Source: Tianweitania sediminis
GTDB lineage: Bacteria; Pseudomonadota; Alphaproteobacteria; Rhizobiales; Rhizobiaceae
Length of the DNA stretch: 64,000 bases
Direction: 5' to 3'
Assembly (NCBI RefSeq): GCF_017813335.1
Contig: NZ_JAGIYY010000006.1
Coordinates: 62,001 to 126,000, forward strand
The notes beneath the pieces were generated by a model, which saw nothing but the letters and a program-made list of their open reading frames with translations, did no database searches and was not told the DNA's origin. Position numbers and translations under genes: made by a program. Shown piece by piece: positions 1 through 7,736 of this stretch (the stretch's first letter is position 1; each line of letters begins with the position of its first letter).

Positions 1-245
1 ACGACCGAGGTCGTAATCCTCGAGTTCACCCGGCCGAACTTGCTGCGGTTCTGGACGGTCAGTTCGTCGCGGTGGGCAAGCACGCAGGCCTTGGCTTCGG
101 TCTCGGCGACCATGCGCCCGGCGACCGCAGAGAGCATGATCGTCTTGCCCGCTCCGGTCGGGGCGACGCCGAGGGTGTTTCCATGCTCGCCGAGCGCGCG
201 GACGCTGCGCTCGACGAACTGCTTCTGGCGAGGGCGCAGCAGCAT
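1..245 (-). CDS. Superfamily 2 DEAD/DEAH-type helicase, N-terminal part (cut by window edge)
   Basis: The first 81 residues of a leftward gene are visible, starting MLLRPRQKQFVERSVRAL and followed by a Walker A loop (APTGAGKT, about residues 28-35). The spacing of a Q-motif-like start and Walker A is that of phage-type SF2 helicases, which unwind DNA during phage replication or recombination. It is the promoter-distal visible gene of the leftward early block, 10 bp after the stop of the preceding gene. The rest, including the DEAH box, lies outside the window, so the exact subfamily is unknown. Confidence 0.75.
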   Translation of the reverse strand, partial: MLLRPRQKQFVERSVRALGEHGNTLGVAPTGAGKTIMLSAVAGRMVAETEAKACVLAHRDELTVQNRSKFGRVNSRITTSV

Positions 246-255
246 GGCGTGCTCC

Positions 256-843
256 TCACTGTGCCCAGGAGGGGCGCACGCCCGGCTGCGGCATCGAGGA
301 CTGGGGAGCAAAAGTCTGGGGCTGCGGCGGCGCCACCGTGCCGGCTGCGCCCATGATGGCCGCGTATTCCTTGTGGTCCGGCGTCACCGCCGCGCGAACC
401 TCGTTCTTCTCGTCGCCATTGGTGTCCGTGCCAACATCGATCTTCGCAACGAACTCGAGCCCGTCAAGATCGGCGAAGCTGCTGATGCGGCGGGCGGACT
501 GCGCCTGTGCAGAAAGGTCCTTGTCCGAGATGCCGCGCGCAGAATTCAGCATGCCGCGGATCAGGCTGCGGCCCATGTTTGCCCAATCCGGGCCCTTCGG
601 GCTGTAGAGCCCGATCAGGGTGAAGATCTTGCGCCGGGCGTACGGCCCTTCAAGCACCGTGAACTCGCCCGAGAGGTAGACCGAACCGGTCGTTCCCCGC
701 GTGGCGTATCCACCGGTCCAGCCCTGCGCCGGGTCGTCGAAACCGCCCGGGCGGATCGTCAGGCGGACCTTGGCCAGCGTGCCCTTGGGGATGATGTTGG
801 TGTTCTGCTTGGCGTCGTTGAAGTCGTTCCAGGATCCAGACAT
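256..843 (-). CDS. Conserved phage protein, probable ssDNA-binding partner of the Sak4-like ATPase
   Basis: A 195-aa soluble protein with a compact N-terminal beta-rich region (KVRLTIRPGG, SVYLSGEFTVLEG) and a low-complexity C-terminus rich in Pro, Gln and Ala that ends PSWAQ. Globular core plus flexible proline-rich tail is the layout of phage single-strand-binding proteins, and genes of this kind commonly sit beside Sak4-like recombinases, as here (17 bp downstream). I do not recognise a named family, so the ssDNA-binding role is inference from layout and position. It could also be a DUF669-like replication accessory protein. Confidence 0.6.
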   Translation of the reverse strand: MSGSWNDFNDAKQNTNIIPKGTLAKVRLTIRPGGFDDPAQGWTGGYATRGTTGSVYLSGEFTVLEGPYARRKIFTLIGLYSPKGPDWANMGRSLIRGMLNSARGISDKDLSAQAQSARRISSFADLDGLEFVAKIDVGTDTNGDEKNEVRAAVTPDHKEYAAIMGAAGTVAPPQPQTFAPQSSMPQPGVRPSWAQ

Positions 844-860
844 GACTGGGCTCTCCTCGT

Positions 861-1748
861 TCAGGCGTTTTCGGATTGGGTGGGCGTGTAGGTGGCCGGA
901 GCGGCGGCGGCCGGTGATGGGCTGCGATAGTCGAGCCGCTCGGAAGCGGGTTTCACCGGCCCTCGAATCTTCGCCATGAGACGGCCGAGATGTGGCTCCT
1001 CGACAGACAGGAGCCGGCCGGAGCGGTCCTTAGCCGGGAAGTTCCAGGGATTGATGGTCTGGCAGACAAAGGCGCGGTAGGGCGTGCCCGCCTCGTCCTT
1101 GATCTCGGCCATCGTCAGGACTTCATCGACGATGCCGGGGAGCTCGAGGCCGGTCTTCGACCCGTCGATCTGCGCCGAGAAGACGCGCCGGTTGAAGTCG
1201 TCGAGCTTCTCGTCGAGGATCCCGACGAACCAGACGTTCTTTGCTCGCGTGTGCTGCAGATGGGTGAGCCACGCGATCATCTCGCGGCCGTGCAGTCCGT
1301 ATGCGCCGCGGATGTCGGGCTTGCCGGTCTTTTCCGAAAAGGCCTCCGGCTGACCCTTGCACCACTGGAAGCAGAGTCTGGCCGCAACGGTGATCGAGTC
1401 GATGAAGATGGTCCGGTAGCCATCGAGCCCTGATGGATCGCCGAAGCGGTCGCACACTGCAGCGTGGTGGGCGTCGCTATAGACCTGGTCGTCCCGGAGC
1501 GCCGGATTGGGCCCGCCGATGAAGACGGCGAAGTCGCGGCATTCGGCCCATGTACGCGGTCGGACGCTGTCACCGGGCCAACCTTCTATGGCGAGGTCGC
1601 CCGCCTCCAGATCGATGAAGAGCGTGGTGGCCGGATCGAGCGTCCACAGCAGACTGGTCTTGCCGATGCCGGACTTGCCGAAAATTGCACCCTTGATGCC
1701 ACGCGGTTCGGCGAGCCGCTGATCGGCCGAAATGATGGGGAGGGTCAT
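861..1748 (-). CDS. Sak4-like RecA-fold ATP-binding phage recombination protein (AAA_24 type)
   Basis: A 295-aa RecA-fold ATPase. Walker A is GKSGIGKTSLL (about residues 24-34), a hydrophobic strand ending in an acidic residue follows (TLFIDLEAGD), and the Walker B-like strand is RTIFIDSITVAAR. This matches the short single-domain Sak4/AAA_24 proteins, which anneal or pair single strands for phage homologous recombination. The C-terminal tail is Ala/Pro rich and probably disordered. Its start lies 1 bp after the stop of the upstream gene, so the block is one transcription unit read leftward. Confidence 0.8.
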   Translation of the reverse strand: MTLPIISADQRLAEPRGIKGAIFGKSGIGKTSLLWTLDPATTLFIDLEAGDLAIEGWPGDSVRPRTWAECRDFAVFIGGPNPALRDDQVYSDAHHAAVCDRFGDPSGLDGYRTIFIDSITVAARLCFQWCKGQPEAFSEKTGKPDIRGAYGLHGREMIAWLTHLQHTRAKNVWFVGILDEKLDDFNRRVFSAQIDGSKTGLELPGIVDEVLTMAEIKDEAGTPYRAFVCQTINPWNFPAKDRSGRLLSVEEPHLGRLMAKIRGPVKPASERLDYRSPSPAAAAPATYTPTQSENA

Positions 1749-1749
1749 T

Positions 1750-2235
1750 TCATTCCTCCCCGGCCCGGATGAGCCTGAAGGTCATCTTGCCAGTGCGGAC
1801 CGTACGAGCCGGTTCGAAGATCTTGCGGATGTGGGAAGGCCAGGCCGCATAAGCGCGCTCGGTGATGTCGAACTTCGTCCTGACGTATTCGGCAGGGTCT
1901 TCGCAAGCGGCTCTGATCTTTTCGACGAGCGCAGCTAGGATATGCTGGTCCCAATCGACCCTCTTGGGCGTGGTCACGGCAACGACGACGCCATCTTCGT
2001 CCGCGAGGCGCACCGTGCCGGTGTCCTTTGCAGCCTCGAGGCGCGCCATGGCTGCCCGGTCGGTGTATTTGAGTGCAATGGCCCCGTTGAGCCACTCGCT
2101 GATCGCTTCGGCGCTGCGCAACCGTTCGCCGGCCTCCTCCTGCAGCAGCGCCAGTTGCTCGGCGGGCAGAGCGGCGATGTCGCCGACCGGCATGAGCCCG
2201 AGCTCGTCAAGTGAAATGCGGTTGGAATCTCTCAT
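1750..2235 (-). CDS. Conserved hypothetical phage protein (161 aa)
   Basis: A 161-aa charged, mostly helical protein with no signal peptide or membrane segment. I start it at the ATG beginning MRDSNRISLDELGL; an in-frame ATG 50 codons upstream would run antisense-like through the HTH gene at 2247-2456. The middle has a helical stretch (LALLQEEAGERLRSAEAI) and the end is basic. Position between an AlpA-like HTH gene (11 bp upstream) and the Sak4-like ATPase (1 bp downstream) says early phage operon. I do not recognise a function. Confidence 0.65.
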   Translation of the reverse strand: MRDSNRISLDELGLMPVGDIAALPAEQLALLQEEAGERLRSAEAISEWLNGAIALKYTDRAAMARLEAAKDTGTVRLADEDGVVVAVTTPKRVDWDQHILAALVEKIRAACEDPAEYVRTKFDITERAYAAWPSHIRKIFEPARTVRTGKMTFRLIRAGEE

Positions 2236-2246
2236 TGCCGCACCCC

Positions 2247-2456
2247 TCACGCCGCAGGATTGGTGAAGGTGCGGGCGGTGCTCGCGCGCATCTGCTCGCG
2301 CTCGTACTCCTCGATGTCCTCGAGCCGGTACACGACGCGGCCGCCCAGCTTGACAAAGCGCGGGCCTTCGCCCGTCCAGCGCCACCGCTCAAGCGTGCGG
2401 TGCGAGATGTTCCAGCGCGCAGCCAGATCAATTTGATTGAGGTGTTTCGTAGCCAT
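2247..2456 (-). CDS. AlpA/MerR-like helix-turn-helix DNA-binding protein
   Basis: A 69-aa protein that is essentially one winged HTH domain of the HTH_17/AlpA kind: the helices lie in LNQIDLAARWNISHRTLERW and a wing-like GPRFVKLGGRVVYRLEDI follows. Such proteins act as excisionases or as activators of early phage or island genes. It is the first gene of the leftward block, so it may control the replication genes behind it. An excisionase partner of the serine recombinase is possible but not shown by the sequence. Confidence 0.75.
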   Translation of the reverse strand: MATKHLNQIDLAARWNISHRTLERWRWTGEGPRFVKLGGRVVYRLEDIEEYEREQMRASTARTFTNPAA

Positions 2457-2623
2457 CTGTCTGTCCTTCGGTTCCAGTCGAAAACCTGCGGAGAGGATGG
2501 CGAAGGATCAGAACTGCGTCGTCGGGACGGAAAGTGGATCGTCAGGGGATGAAATAGGATGATTTTCCCATGCCGCGGGGGATGGCTGGGGGATTTGGTC
2601 AGACGAGCCAGGCCCGTCTAAAG
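2457..2623. other. Non-coding spacer upstream of the leftward phage block
   Basis: About 170 bp without a credible gene between the HTH gene and the terminator of the next leftward gene. It should hold the promoter of the HTH/Sak4/helicase block, but I see no convincing -35/-10 pair on the minus strand. Confidence 0.4.
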
Positions 2624-2650
2624 CGAAAAGCCCGGCTGAACCGGGCTTCG
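2624..2650 (-). terminator. Rho-independent terminator of the gene at 2661-3350
   Basis: On the minus strand an 8-bp perfect stem (AAGCCCGG/CCGGGCTT, loop of 5) is followed by TTTT and GC. It lies 11 bp after the stop of the upstream leftward gene and separates it from the HTH block, so the two are probably transcribed separately. Confidence 0.8.
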
Positions 2651-2660
2651 TGGTGGGGGA

Positions 2661-3350
2661 TCAGGAGAACTTGATGTTGAGCCGATATCGGCCGCGCCGA
2701 TCGGATTGGATGAGCTTGCGCCATTCCGGCTGTGTCTTGAATAGATCAGACAGTCGGGTGCAGGAGGAGCCAGCATCCGCCAGCACCGCCTTACCGTGCT
2801 GCCATGGGCACCCGCTCATGGCCGCATCATGGAGGATTTTCACGACGCGAGCCTGGAACTGCCCGAGCATGTAGGTTCGCTCTCCGAGGACCACCTCGCT
2901 GAAGTCATCCCTTTGTTCGAAGACGATCTCGGAACCGCGCCCCGTGCCCGCCAGTCCGTGCTTGGCTTCAGCCCGGTCCCGCTCATCTCGCCGGACCACC
3001 AGTTCATCCTGCTTGATCAAGATGCCGCTCTCCGGCTGCAGCACCACGCAGTAGCGGCCAGCGGATGCATCGAAGCGCTCCACGCGCAGCGCACCCTCGT
3101 GGAACAGACGATAGGCGTCGTGAGCCCTAAGGTCCTGAAGCCCGTGAAATAGACTCTGTTCTTCGGGGATGCTGCACCACTGGCCCTTATCCACCTCCTC
3201 GTAGCAGCCCTGTTCCAGGCGAACGCCATAGAGGCGCACCGAGACTTTCAGCAGTCCGTTCTCGGCAAGGTACACCAAGTCGCGGTGAGGCAGTTCCCAC
3301 CGCTCCTCCAGCTCTTCGAGCGCAAAATACTCCTTCTCGATGCCTGCCAT
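2661..3350 (-). CDS. Hypothetical phage-region protein divergent from the repressor
   Basis: A 229-aa soluble protein that begins MAGIEKEYFALEELEERW. The first part could be a small winged-helix-like region (LEELEERWELPHRDLVYLAE), reminiscent of the HTH of phage excisionase-like proteins. The second half is mixed alpha/beta, with a C-terminal segment rich in basic residues (KLIQSDRRGRYRLNIKFS). No catalytic motif is recognisable. The gene is divergent from the CI-like repressor gene and shares its 105-bp control region, which suggests repressor control of an early or lysogeny gene. Function unknown. Confidence 0.65.
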   Translation of the reverse strand: MAGIEKEYFALEELEERWELPHRDLVYLAENGLLKVSVRLYGVRLEQGCYEEVDKGQWCSIPEEQSLFHGLQDLRAHDAYRLFHEGALRVERFDASAGRYCVVLQPESGILIKQDELVVRRDERDRAEAKHGLAGTGRGSEIVFEQRDDFSEVVLGERTYMLGQFQARVVKILHDAAMSGCPWQHGKAVLADAGSSCTRLSDLFKTQPEWRKLIQSDRRGRYRLNIKFS

Positions 3351-3397
3351 GCCACGGACTCGCCCACTACCATTCGTTCCGTGTTTGTTCTATTTCC

Positions 3398-3427
3398 TTG
3401 ACGCGGACGAATCAATCCGTCTATGTC
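3398..3427 (+). promoter_or_regulatory. Putative repressor promoter with operator in the spacer
   Basis: TTGACG at 3398-3403 and TATGTC at 3422-3427 are separated by 18 bp. The spacer holds an imperfect palindrome, GACGAATCAATCCGTC (3406-3421, 12 of 16 positions symmetric), a good candidate operator for the adjacent CI-like repressor. If this is the promoter, transcription starts after the ATG at 3423, so translation must start at one of the ATGs at 3447, 3456 or 3462. Confidence 0.4.
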
Positions 3428-3455
3428 CACATTATCCACATATTGGATGGTCCAG

Positions 3456-4124
3456 ATGCAGATGAAGCTCGCTGAACGGCTCAGGGCACGCGCTCAGCAG
3501 TTGGCAATGAACGCGCGCGAAGTGGCAGAGCAGGCCCGCGTCAACCGGTCGTTCGTCTACGACATTATGCGCGGTCGGTCGGAGCATCCCAACCTGGAGA
3601 AGCTGGACAAGATCGCCAAGGTGCTGAAGGTCGATCGTAACTGGCTGCTGCACGGCAGAGGCGAGGTAGAAGGCGAAGAACCCGACATGGGCGGGGAACC
3701 CGACGGGTTCGTTGCCATCCCCTCAGTCGAGGTCACGGCCTCGATGGGTGGCGGGAAACTCGTCGCCGACGAAGTGGAAACCGGCGAGCCCTACCACTTC
3801 AAGAGCTCCTGGATCACCCATAGCCTGCGCGCCAACCCCGCGAACTTGAGGATCATGCACGTCGAAGGCGACAGCATGATGCCGACCCTTCACGACGGAG
3901 ATGTCGTCCTTGTGGATCTCGGTCGCGCTCTCCCAACGCCACCCGGCATCTTTGTGTTGTTCGATGGGATGGGACTGGTCGCCAAGCGACTGGAACATAT
4001 TCCGAACTCCGACCCGCCACAGGTCCGCATCATCTCGGACAACACGTTCTATAGCCCCTATGAGCGAACGGCCGAGGAGATCAAGATCATCGGGCGCATC
4101 AGGTGGTTCGGGCGAGAGATCTAG
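3456..4124 (+). CDS. CI/LexA-like phage repressor, HTH plus S24 peptidase domain
   Basis: A 222-aa repressor. The N-terminal HTH (about residues 5-60: LAERLRARAQQL, EVAEQARVNRSFVYDIMRGR) binds operators. The C-terminal S24 domain carries the catalytic Ser in HVEGDSMMPTLHDGD (Ser140) and Lys in GMGLVAKRLEHI (Lys177). It should keep the phage genes silent and autoregulate from the adjacent divergent control region. The usual Ala-Gly cleavage pair of LexA/CI hinges is not evident; the hinge reads VTASMGGGKLV. Start: 3423 and 3447 are also possible ATGs; I prefer 3456 because GGATGG lies 5 nt upstream and the likely promoter overlaps 3423. Confidence 0.88.
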   Translation: MQMKLAERLRARAQQLAMNAREVAEQARVNRSFVYDIMRGRSEHPNLEKLDKIAKVLKVDRNWLLHGRGEVEGEEPDMGGEPDGFVAIPSVEVTASMGGGKLVADEVETGEPYHFKSSWITHSLRANPANLRIMHVEGDSMMPTLHDGDVVLVDLGRALPTPPGIFVLFDGMGLVAKRLEHIPNSDPPQVRIISDNTFYSPYERTAEEIKIIGRIRWFGREI

Positions 4125-4169
4125 TGGGAGAGCATGTGTCAGCGGAGGCCGCAGCTCGGGCTTCAGAGG

Positions 4170-4889
4170 TCATCGCTGGGCGGGTCTCCAGCCAGCATCT
4201 CCCGCTTCAGCCTCCCTGCAGAACCAGCGCTCACCCGCACGCTCGTTGATCCGCGTCCGGTCATAATCGCGCATGCCTGGAACGTGATAGATCCGCTCGC
4301 CACTCCTGCTGATGTTGCCCTTGATGTCGCAACCGTCCGACGTGACCGGCGCGATCAGAGGGGCGACAGGTGACGAATTCCGTTGTGCTGCCCGCCACTC
4401 CCATGGCGGCTGAAATTCGCCCTGCCAGATTCCTGCTTTCTCGACGGCCGCCGCCGACTGCTCATCCGCGTAGGCGCCACCACTATAACGCGGCCAGTCC
4501 ATAGCCATTCCGGCTCGCACCATTGCAGCTGCCACGCCGAGCCCGTCGGCGCGGAAGCAGTCCCCGACGAACCGACCATATTGATCCCGCTCCACGAACT
4601 CGCAGCGCACGGGTCGAGACTCAGCAAGCAATTGGTCGATGGCGCGAGCCGAGATCGCTCCGCAGCGGTATGATCGTCCCTGATCGTCCTCGCAGAGCTG
4701 CGAGGATTCAGGCGCATCTATGCCGTTGATCCTGATGCGCTCGCCGGCGATCTCGATCGTGTCGCCATCAATAACCGAGGCGCGACCAACCAGTGACCGC
4801 ACGCTCTCGTCCGCAACCAGCGAGTCTGCCGAACTTGCAACGAGCGCAAAAGCAGCAAAGATAAACGGCAAGATTGCGCGTTGGATCAT
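4170..4889 (-). CDS. Secreted thermonuclease-family (SNase-like) protein
   Basis: A Staphylococcal-nuclease-fold protein of about 239 aa. An N-terminal signal or anchor segment (AILPFIFAAFALVASS) precedes the SNase signature: ASVIDGDTIEIAGERIRING, then GIDAPESSQ, and a later ERDQYGRFVGDC block containing the conserved Arg. The C-terminal part (about the last 60 residues, ending GWRPAQR) contains SDGCDIKGNIS and YHVPG, like the extra C-terminal domain often found in alphaproteobacterial thermonuclease proteins. It probably cuts DNA outside the cytoplasm. Three earlier in-frame ATGs exist (4913, 4904, 4895); 4889 has GGAG 9 nt upstream and avoids overlap with the divergent gene at 4894. Confidence 0.82.
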   Translation of the reverse strand: MIQRAILPFIFAAFALVASSADSLVADESVRSLVGRASVIDGDTIEIAGERIRINGIDAPESSQLCEDDQGRSYRCGAISARAIDQLLAESRPVRCEFVERDQYGRFVGDCFRADGLGVAAAMVRAGMAMDWPRYSGGAYADEQSAAAVEKAGIWQGEFQPPWEWRAAQRNSSPVAPLIAPVTSDGCDIKGNISRSGERIYHVPGMRDYDRTRINERAGERWFCREAEAGDAGWRPAQR

Positions 4890-4893
4890 TGGC

Positions 4894-5169
4894 ATGTTCT
4901 CCATCTTCTCCAAATGGCTCGAAAGACGACGAGAGTTAAGACGGCTTTGTCGGGATGACGCACGCCAACTTGTAGAGCGGGATCCCCTGACCGCCTATTA
5001 TGATGCTCAACGCGCCGCCGCCCGGGCCCGCTTCGCCGGTGATGGCGGGGCTTTTCTTCATTGGGCGCGTGTCGCGGCCGAAGTTGCGCGAATCAGTCAG
5101 GCGCCAATGAACTTCGAAATCGTCGAATCGATCGTTGACGAGGAAGAGCGCAGAGCAAAACTGTCGTAA
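4894..5169 (+). CDS. Small conserved hypothetical protein (91 aa)
   Basis: A 91-aa basic, helical protein starting MFSIFSKWLERRRELRRL, with a central DARQLVERDPLTAYYDAQRA and an acidic end (SIVDEEERRAKLS). The start is 4 bp from the divergent thermonuclease start, so the two genes share a head-to-head control region. An upstream in-frame ATG at 4720 would lie antisense to the thermonuclease and is not credible. I recognise the style of a small protein that recurs near phage or plasmid modules in rhizobia, but know no function. Confidence 0.6.
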   Translation: MFSIFSKWLERRRELRRLCRDDARQLVERDPLTAYYDAQRAAARARFAGDGGAFLHWARVAAEVARISQAPMNFEIVESIVDEEERRAKLS

Positions 5170-5194
5170 GCTATCTGCGCAGCAACTCGCGATG

Positions 5195-5224
5195 TTGCTT
5201 TTGTTTTCTAGAAGCTTCTATAAA
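5195..5224 (+). promoter_or_regulatory. Putative promoter/operator of the recombinase cassette
   Basis: TTGCTT (5195-5200) and TATAAA (5219-5224) are 18 bp apart in an AT-rich stretch. A perfect 12-bp palindrome, TAGAAGCTTCTA (5209-5220), overlaps the -10 and looks like an operator. The four-gene recombinase cassette begins 70 bp downstream. Confidence 0.4.
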
Positions 5225-5293
5225 CATCTGTTTTTGCTGTTCTTTCTGCCTTCTGCGTGATTGCCTTGGCTCCAAGAGGGAGCAATCAAAGGC

Positions 5294-5488
5294 ATGAATC
5301 CACTTTCCCCGGACCGAATGAGCCCAGTTGAGCGCCGCGCAGCACTTTGCGCGATCCTCGGTCGCGGACTCGTCCGGCTGCGTATGCGCGAGCAGACGCA
5401 AGTCTCTGACGATATTGGAGAAAGTTGCCTACACTTGCCGCCCGACCAATGCCGTCATGCAACCGCAACTCAGCGGAGCGACGCATGA
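5294..5488 (+). CDS. Small conserved protein of the recombinase cassette (64 aa)
   Basis: A 64-aa protein beginning MNPLSPDRMSPVERRAALCA, with a short amphipathic helical half and a Gln/His/Thr-rich tail ending QRSDA. I recognise this kind of protein as the constant first gene before DUF2924 and a large recombinase in alphaproteobacterial prophages and islands. Its function is unknown. Its stop overlaps the DUF2924 start by 4 bp (ATGA). An earlier ATG at 5261 in the same frame is less likely because the conserved part begins at 5294. Confidence 0.7.
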   Translation: MNPLSPDRMSPVERRAALCAILGRGLVRLRMREQTQVSDDIGESCLHLPPDQCRHATATQRSDA

Positions 5489-5937
5489 CCAATCTCGATC
5501 CGATCCCCGCGCGCCTGGCCGCGCTGAAGACCACGTCGACTCCCGAACTGAAACAGCAGTGGCGCGAACTCTTTGAGTCCGAGCCGCCAGCCTTCAACCG
5601 TCGCTACCTCGAGAGCAGGCTGGCGTATCGTATCCAGGAGCTCGCCTACGGCGGCTTAAAGCCGGAGACGGTGAAGCGCCTTGAAGCCCTTGGCGAGCAG
5701 CTTGATGGCGGCAATATCACCACCCGCCGCATCCGTGCCGATCTCAAACCGATAGCGGGCACGCGGCTGCTGCGCGAGTGGCAGGGCGTCGAACAGATCG
5801 TCACCGTCACAGCCGACGGATTCGAATGGCAGGGCCGCCCCTACAAGTCGCTGTCCGCCATCGCGCGCGCAATCACCGGCACGCGCTGGAACGGCTGGGT
5901 CTTCTTCGGGCTCAAGAACCACAGGGCGCGGACATGA
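5485..5937 (+). CDS. DUF2924 domain-containing protein
   Basis: A 150-aa protein matching DUF2924: the N-terminal half contains ELKQQWRELFESEPP and the RYLESRLAYRIQELAYGGL signature, the C-terminal half ends in a beta-rich piece with GFEWQGRPYKSLSAIARAIT and TGTRWNGWVFFGL. That last block resembles the RAMA-like fold that reads DNA or chromatin. DUF2924 genes almost always precede a large serine recombinase, as here, so an accessory role in site choice or directionality is plausible. It overlaps both neighbours by ATGA. Confidence 0.85.
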   Translation: MTNLDPIPARLAALKTTSTPELKQQWRELFESEPPAFNRRYLESRLAYRIQELAYGGLKPETVKRLEALGEQLDGGNITTRRIRADLKPIAGTRLLREWQGVEQIVTVTADGFEWQGRPYKSLSAIARAITGTRWNGWVFFGLKNHRART

Positions 5938-7259
5938 CGAAGCCCGCGGAAAAATTGAAGGTCGTCCGGAAGCTGCGATGCGCGGTCTACACCCGGAAAT
6001 CTTCCGAGGAAGGGCTGGAGCAAGAGTTCAACTCGCTCCACGCCCAACGCGAGGCCTGCGAATCCTACATCGCCAGCCAGCGCTCCGAAGGCTGGGTGCT
6101 GGTCCGCGACCACTATGACGACGGCGGCATCTCCGGCGGGACACTGGAACGACCAAGCCTGCAGCGGCTCGTCGCTGACATCGAAGATGGGCTGGTCGAC
6201 GTGGTGGTTGTCTATAAGATCGATCGTCTGAGCCGCTCGCTTGCCGACTTCGCCAAGCTGGTCGACGTGTTCGACCGCAATGGCGTAACCTTCGTCTCGG
6301 TCACGCAGTCCTTCAACACCACCACCTCGATGGGCCGGCTGACGCTGAACATCCTGCTCAGCTTTGCCCAGTTCGAGCGGGAAGTGACGGCCGAACGCAT
6401 CCGCGACAAGGTCGCCGCCAGCCGCAAGAAGGGGATGTGGATGGGCGGCGTGCCGCCCTTCGGGTATCGCGTCGAGAACCGCAAGCTGCTGGTCGACGAG
6501 GAAAGCGCCGCGAATGTGCGCTGGATCTTCGAGCGCTTCCTCGAGATTGGGTCCTGCACGGAACTGGCGCGGGAGGTCGGCACGCGTGGTATGTGCACCC
6601 CGCGCGGCAACCGGATCGACAAGAAGTACATCTACCGCATGCTGAGCAACCGCGCCTACATCGGCGAGGCGGTCCACAAGGGCGACAGCTATCCCGGAGA
6701 GCACGATGCGATCATCGACCGCGAGATGTGGGACAAGATTCACGCCATCCTGCAGGAAAGCCCACGCAAGCGCGCCGCGCGCACCCGCGCTGACACGCCC
6801 GCGTTGCTGAAGGGGCTGCTGTTTGGCCCCGACGGCGCCGCGTTCTCGCCCACCCACACACGTAAGGGCGGTAGGCTCTATCGCTACTACGTCAGCCAGA
6901 CCGTGCTGAAGCATGGCTCCGGGTCATGCGCCGTGGGCCGTGTGCCAGCAGGCGAAATTGAGGCCGCCGTCATTGACCAGCTCCGTGCCGTGTTCCGCCA
7001 GCCGGAGATCGTGGCGGGGACTTGGAAGGCTGCTCGCGCTGAGAGCGACGACATCACCGAGACCGACGCTCGCGGCGCCCTACACCAGCTCGACCCGCTG
7101 TGGGAGGAACTCTTTCCCGCCGAACAGGCCCGCATCGTGGCGCTGCTGGTGGAGCGCGTGGACATCGGCACGGAGGGCCTGAACGTCAGGCTGCGCGTCG
7201 ATGGCCTTGGCAGCCTGGCTCGCGAGATGCAGGGCGACGACATGGGCGTGGCGGCATGA
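5934..7259 (+). CDS. Large serine recombinase (integrase of the element)
   Basis: A 441-aa large serine recombinase. The resolvase domain (about residues 12-170) has the catalytic serine region AVYTRKSSEEG, the SLHAQREACESYI block and IDRLSRSLADF with catalytic arginines. The Recombinase domain follows (about 190-290: PPFGYRVENRKL, IYRMLSNRAYIGEAVHKG) and then a zinc-ribbon-like C-terminal region that is shorter than in phage integrases with a long coiled coil. It should integrate or excise the surrounding element at att sites. I start at MTKPAEKLKVV, which overlaps the DUF2924 stop by 4 bp; an upstream ATG at 5778 runs out of frame through DUF2924. Confidence 0.9.
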   Translation: MTKPAEKLKVVRKLRCAVYTRKSSEEGLEQEFNSLHAQREACESYIASQRSEGWVLVRDHYDDGGISGGTLERPSLQRLVADIEDGLVDVVVVYKIDRLSRSLADFAKLVDVFDRNGVTFVSVTQSFNTTTSMGRLTLNILLSFAQFEREVTAERIRDKVAASRKKGMWMGGVPPFGYRVENRKLLVDEESAANVRWIFERFLEIGSCTELAREVGTRGMCTPRGNRIDKKYIYRMLSNRAYIGEAVHKGDSYPGEHDAIIDREMWDKIHAILQESPRKRAARTRADTPALLKGLLFGPDGAAFSPTHTRKGGRLYRYYVSQTVLKHGSGSCAVGRVPAGEIEAAVIDQLRAVFRQPEIVAGTWKAARAESDDITETDARGALHQLDPLWEELFPAEQARIVALLVERVDIGTEGLNVRLRVDGLGSLAREMQGDDMGVAA

Positions 7260-7645
7260 ACCGAGGCTCGCCGATCCCGGACACCGTAACGCTTCATGTC
7301 CCGTTCCGCGTCGTGAAGCGCGGCGGGCGGAAGGAGATGCAATTGCCCGAGGGGGCCGCTCAGCCGCGCAGGACGGACAGCACACTGGTCAAGGCGCTCG
7401 CCCGCGCGTTCCGCTGGAAGCGGATGCTGGAATCAGGCGAGTTCGCCACCATCGCCGAGCTGGCCGAGCGCGAGGACATTGCGCCCTCCTACATGACGCG
7501 CGTCCTGCGCCTGACGCAACTTGAGCCTGGTATCATCGAAGCGGTTCTCGACGGACGGCAGGCAGATGCCGTTACGCTTGGCCGACTTATGGACCCGTTC
7601 CCGATCAGCTGGATCGAGCAGAAGAACACCTTCTCCAACACCTGA
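7256..7645 (+). CDS. Recombinase-cassette HTH protein (ParB/KorB-like HTH)
   Basis: A 129-aa protein. The core is an HTH like that of ParB/KorB: ATIAELAEREDIAPSYMTRV, preceded by the basic stretch KALARAFRWKRMLESG. The C-terminus ends PFPISWIEQKNTFSNT, a pattern I know from proteins that follow this type of recombinase. A role as recombination directionality or transcription factor is likely but unproven. It starts with the ATGA overlap after the recombinase and closes the cassette. Confidence 0.75.
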   Translation: MNRGSPIPDTVTLHVPFRVVKRGGRKEMQLPEGAAQPRRTDSTLVKALARAFRWKRMLESGEFATIAELAEREDIAPSYMTRVLRLTQLEPGIIEAVLDGRQADAVTLGRLMDPFPISWIEQKNTFSNT

Positions 7646-7692
7646 TCACCTCGGTCCATACATCTCACGTTACTGCCGCCATTGCTTCGTTG

Positions 7693-7705
7693 GGCCAAAT
7701 TGGCC
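7693..7705. promoter_or_regulatory. Candidate operator palindrome upstream of the Phd gene
   Basis: GGCCAAATTGGCC is a perfect 13-bp palindrome (6-bp arms, 1-bp centre) 31 bp before the phd-like start, in the only non-coding gap before the R-M operon. Phd-family antitoxins bind palindromes upstream of their own genes, so this is the natural candidate site. Confidence 0.4.
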
Positions 7706-7736
7706 AAAAGTATCGAAGGCATGGGCGAGGATTCGA

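Noticed and set aside
4720-4893. Upstream in-frame extension of the 91-aa gene
   Set aside because: Runs antisense to the thermonuclease gene with no conserved residues; no ribosome site.
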